From Larix sibirica (taxonomy: Eukaryota; Streptophyta; Pinopsida; Pinales; Pinaceae): a stretch of DNA of 20,860 nt. Location of the stretch: contig NWUY0300030532.1 in the NCBI GenBank assembly GCA_004151065.3, positions 3,680 to 24,539 of the forward strand, read 5' to 3'. Below, in pieces: positions 20,006 to 20,860 of the stretch. How positions within the stretch are numbered: position 1 is the stretch's first letter; the number at the start of each line of letters is the position of its first letter. The position numbers and the translations under genes are program-made. Below the pieces are notes generated by a model. It did no database searches. It saw nothing but the letters and a program-made list of their open reading frames with translations, and had not been told where the DNA came from.

Positions 20006-20061
20006 TTAGCTCAACACTCTTCTTCTTCGGAATTGTCTAGGTCCGAACTAAGTTCGACCTC
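20006..20061 (-). other. Leader of a second LTR retrotransposon, abutting LINE B
   Basis: After the LINE residues AAKSLWIL the sequence stops resembling ORF2 and becomes a short leader ending at the PBS. It contains the hairpin CGAAC/GTTCG (20044-20048 and 20052-20056, loop TAA). No insertion-site duplication was seen at the join. Confidence 0.5.
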
Positions 20062-20073
20062 GCTTTGATACCA
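20062..20073 (-). promoter_or_regulatory. Primer binding site of the second LTR retrotransposon
   Basis: The minus strand reads TGGTATCAAAGC, 11 of 12 bases of the initiator-Met PBS TGGTATCAGAGC. It lies two bases from an LTR-like TG end at 20076, the same spacing as in the Sirevirus-like element. Confidence 0.75.
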
Positions 20074-20075
20074 AA

Positions 20076-20860
20076 TGTAACGCTCATCGAGGTAAGCAAA
20101 TTTTTTTTTTTTTTAAATAAATGAACCTTTTCAGGAAAGAATATCTCGTCTAGTATAGCGCTTAGAATTCTGATCTATCTTCAACACATCTTCCAGTAAA
20201 AACGCTTACATAACTAAATTAGAGTTGTCAAGTCCATAAATCAAATTCCAATTTCACTTATATTACAATAGAATATGATTTAAAAAGATATTCAAAAATA
20301 TTATTTTTCCACTTAAGTACACTAGTAAATAATGAACTTTAACTCATGTACTCTTCTGAATTAATTATAATTTATAATTGCAAGGGATATAATATTAAAA
20401 TGTAAGCCATGTAATTATGACAAAAATATAAATAAAGTTATATATATATTGTCTTCCCACTATGATAGTAATAACCTTTTAGACAAGGATAACCAACATT
20501 TAAAATTGATAATCTCCTACGTTATTGATACAATATATTTCATATTCTCTTATTGACTAAATACACATAATCATTCGTAGAAGGACTGAATTTAAACAAT
20601 TTAAATTCTATTTTAATAATACAATCCCAAAGTGTAATTCATCTCTTTTTATTTACTTGTACACACCATTATTTTGTAAAAAGAAACTGAAGTTTATTAC
20701 TTAAGTCCTATTTTACTACTCCATATCTGAGGTATCCCCTCTCTTTTTATTAGCCTTTACATATCATAAGTATTACAATACATCGCTCTTAAAATAAACC
20801 ATACATCTTTTTAGATCATTAAAACATATCGACATATGATATGTCCAACATTCAGCATTA
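20076..20860 (-). repeat. 5' LTR of a second LTR retrotransposon, cut by the window end
   Basis: It starts TGTAACGCTCATCGAGG at 20076 beside the PBS. The rest is very AT-rich, with a long T run at 20101-20114 and no ORF. At least 785 bp lies in the window and the far end is not reached. The superfamily cannot be decided from an LTR alone. The call depends on the PBS and the TG start. Confidence 0.65.

Overview
The window reads as repeat-dense, AT-rich nuclear DNA from a land plant, probably one with a large genome. The plant call rests on three things: a decayed plant class-II phospholipase A1 gene, an L1-type LINE whose ORF2 ends in an RNase H domain (a plant LINE trait), and a Sirevirus-type Ty1/copia element. 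A gymnosperm is possible but I cannot show it. No intact protein-coding gene was found. No bacterial operon, CRISPR array or rRNA/tRNA gene was seen.

Layout, left to right. Bases 1-1419 are AT-rich with two small tandem repeats. Bases 1420-2591 (minus) hold a near full-length phospholipase A1-II pseudogene whose nucleophile Ser is replaced by Asn. Bases 2592-5224 contain nothing I recognise beyond one doubtful ORF. From 5225 a plus-strand hnRNP F/H-like (quasi-RRM) pseudogene begins. Its first RRM is interrupted in mid-reading frame by a minus-strand L1 LINE (5357-10512, 'LINE A'), which is flanked by a perfect 14-bp target-site duplication (5343-5356 and 10513-10526). The RRM frame resumes at 10527 and continues through a second RRM to about 11053. 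LINE A is 5'-truncated inside the ORF1 zinc knuckle and keeps a decayed ORF2 with endonuclease, RT, zinc-binding and RNase H segments.

A minus-strand Sirevirus-like copia element follows. Its 3' LTR is 11135-12601 and carries three tandem 172-bp units. Next come a cluster of polypurine tracts (12604-12940), an internal stretch without pol, a decayed gag with two CCHC knuckles (15144-16856), a PBS (16855-16866) and a second LTR copy starting at 16869. The two LTR copies match only over their U5-side ~550 bp. That shared part is packed with small hairpins. Beyond it the two LTRs are unrelated, so this is not a simple intact insertion.

Bases 17417-18799 are unassigned, perhaps the U3 of the right LTR. 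From about 18800 to 20005 lies a plus-strand LINE RT fragment ('LINE B', truncated at both ends). It abuts the leader, PBS (20062-20073) and 5' LTR (20076 to window end) of another minus-strand LTR retrotransposon.

The genes do not work together. The window is a record of nested and recombined insertions into two dead host-gene copies. The most informative items are the LINE-split RRM gene, the hairpin-rich U5, and the mismatched LTR pair of a pol-less Sirevirus derivative.
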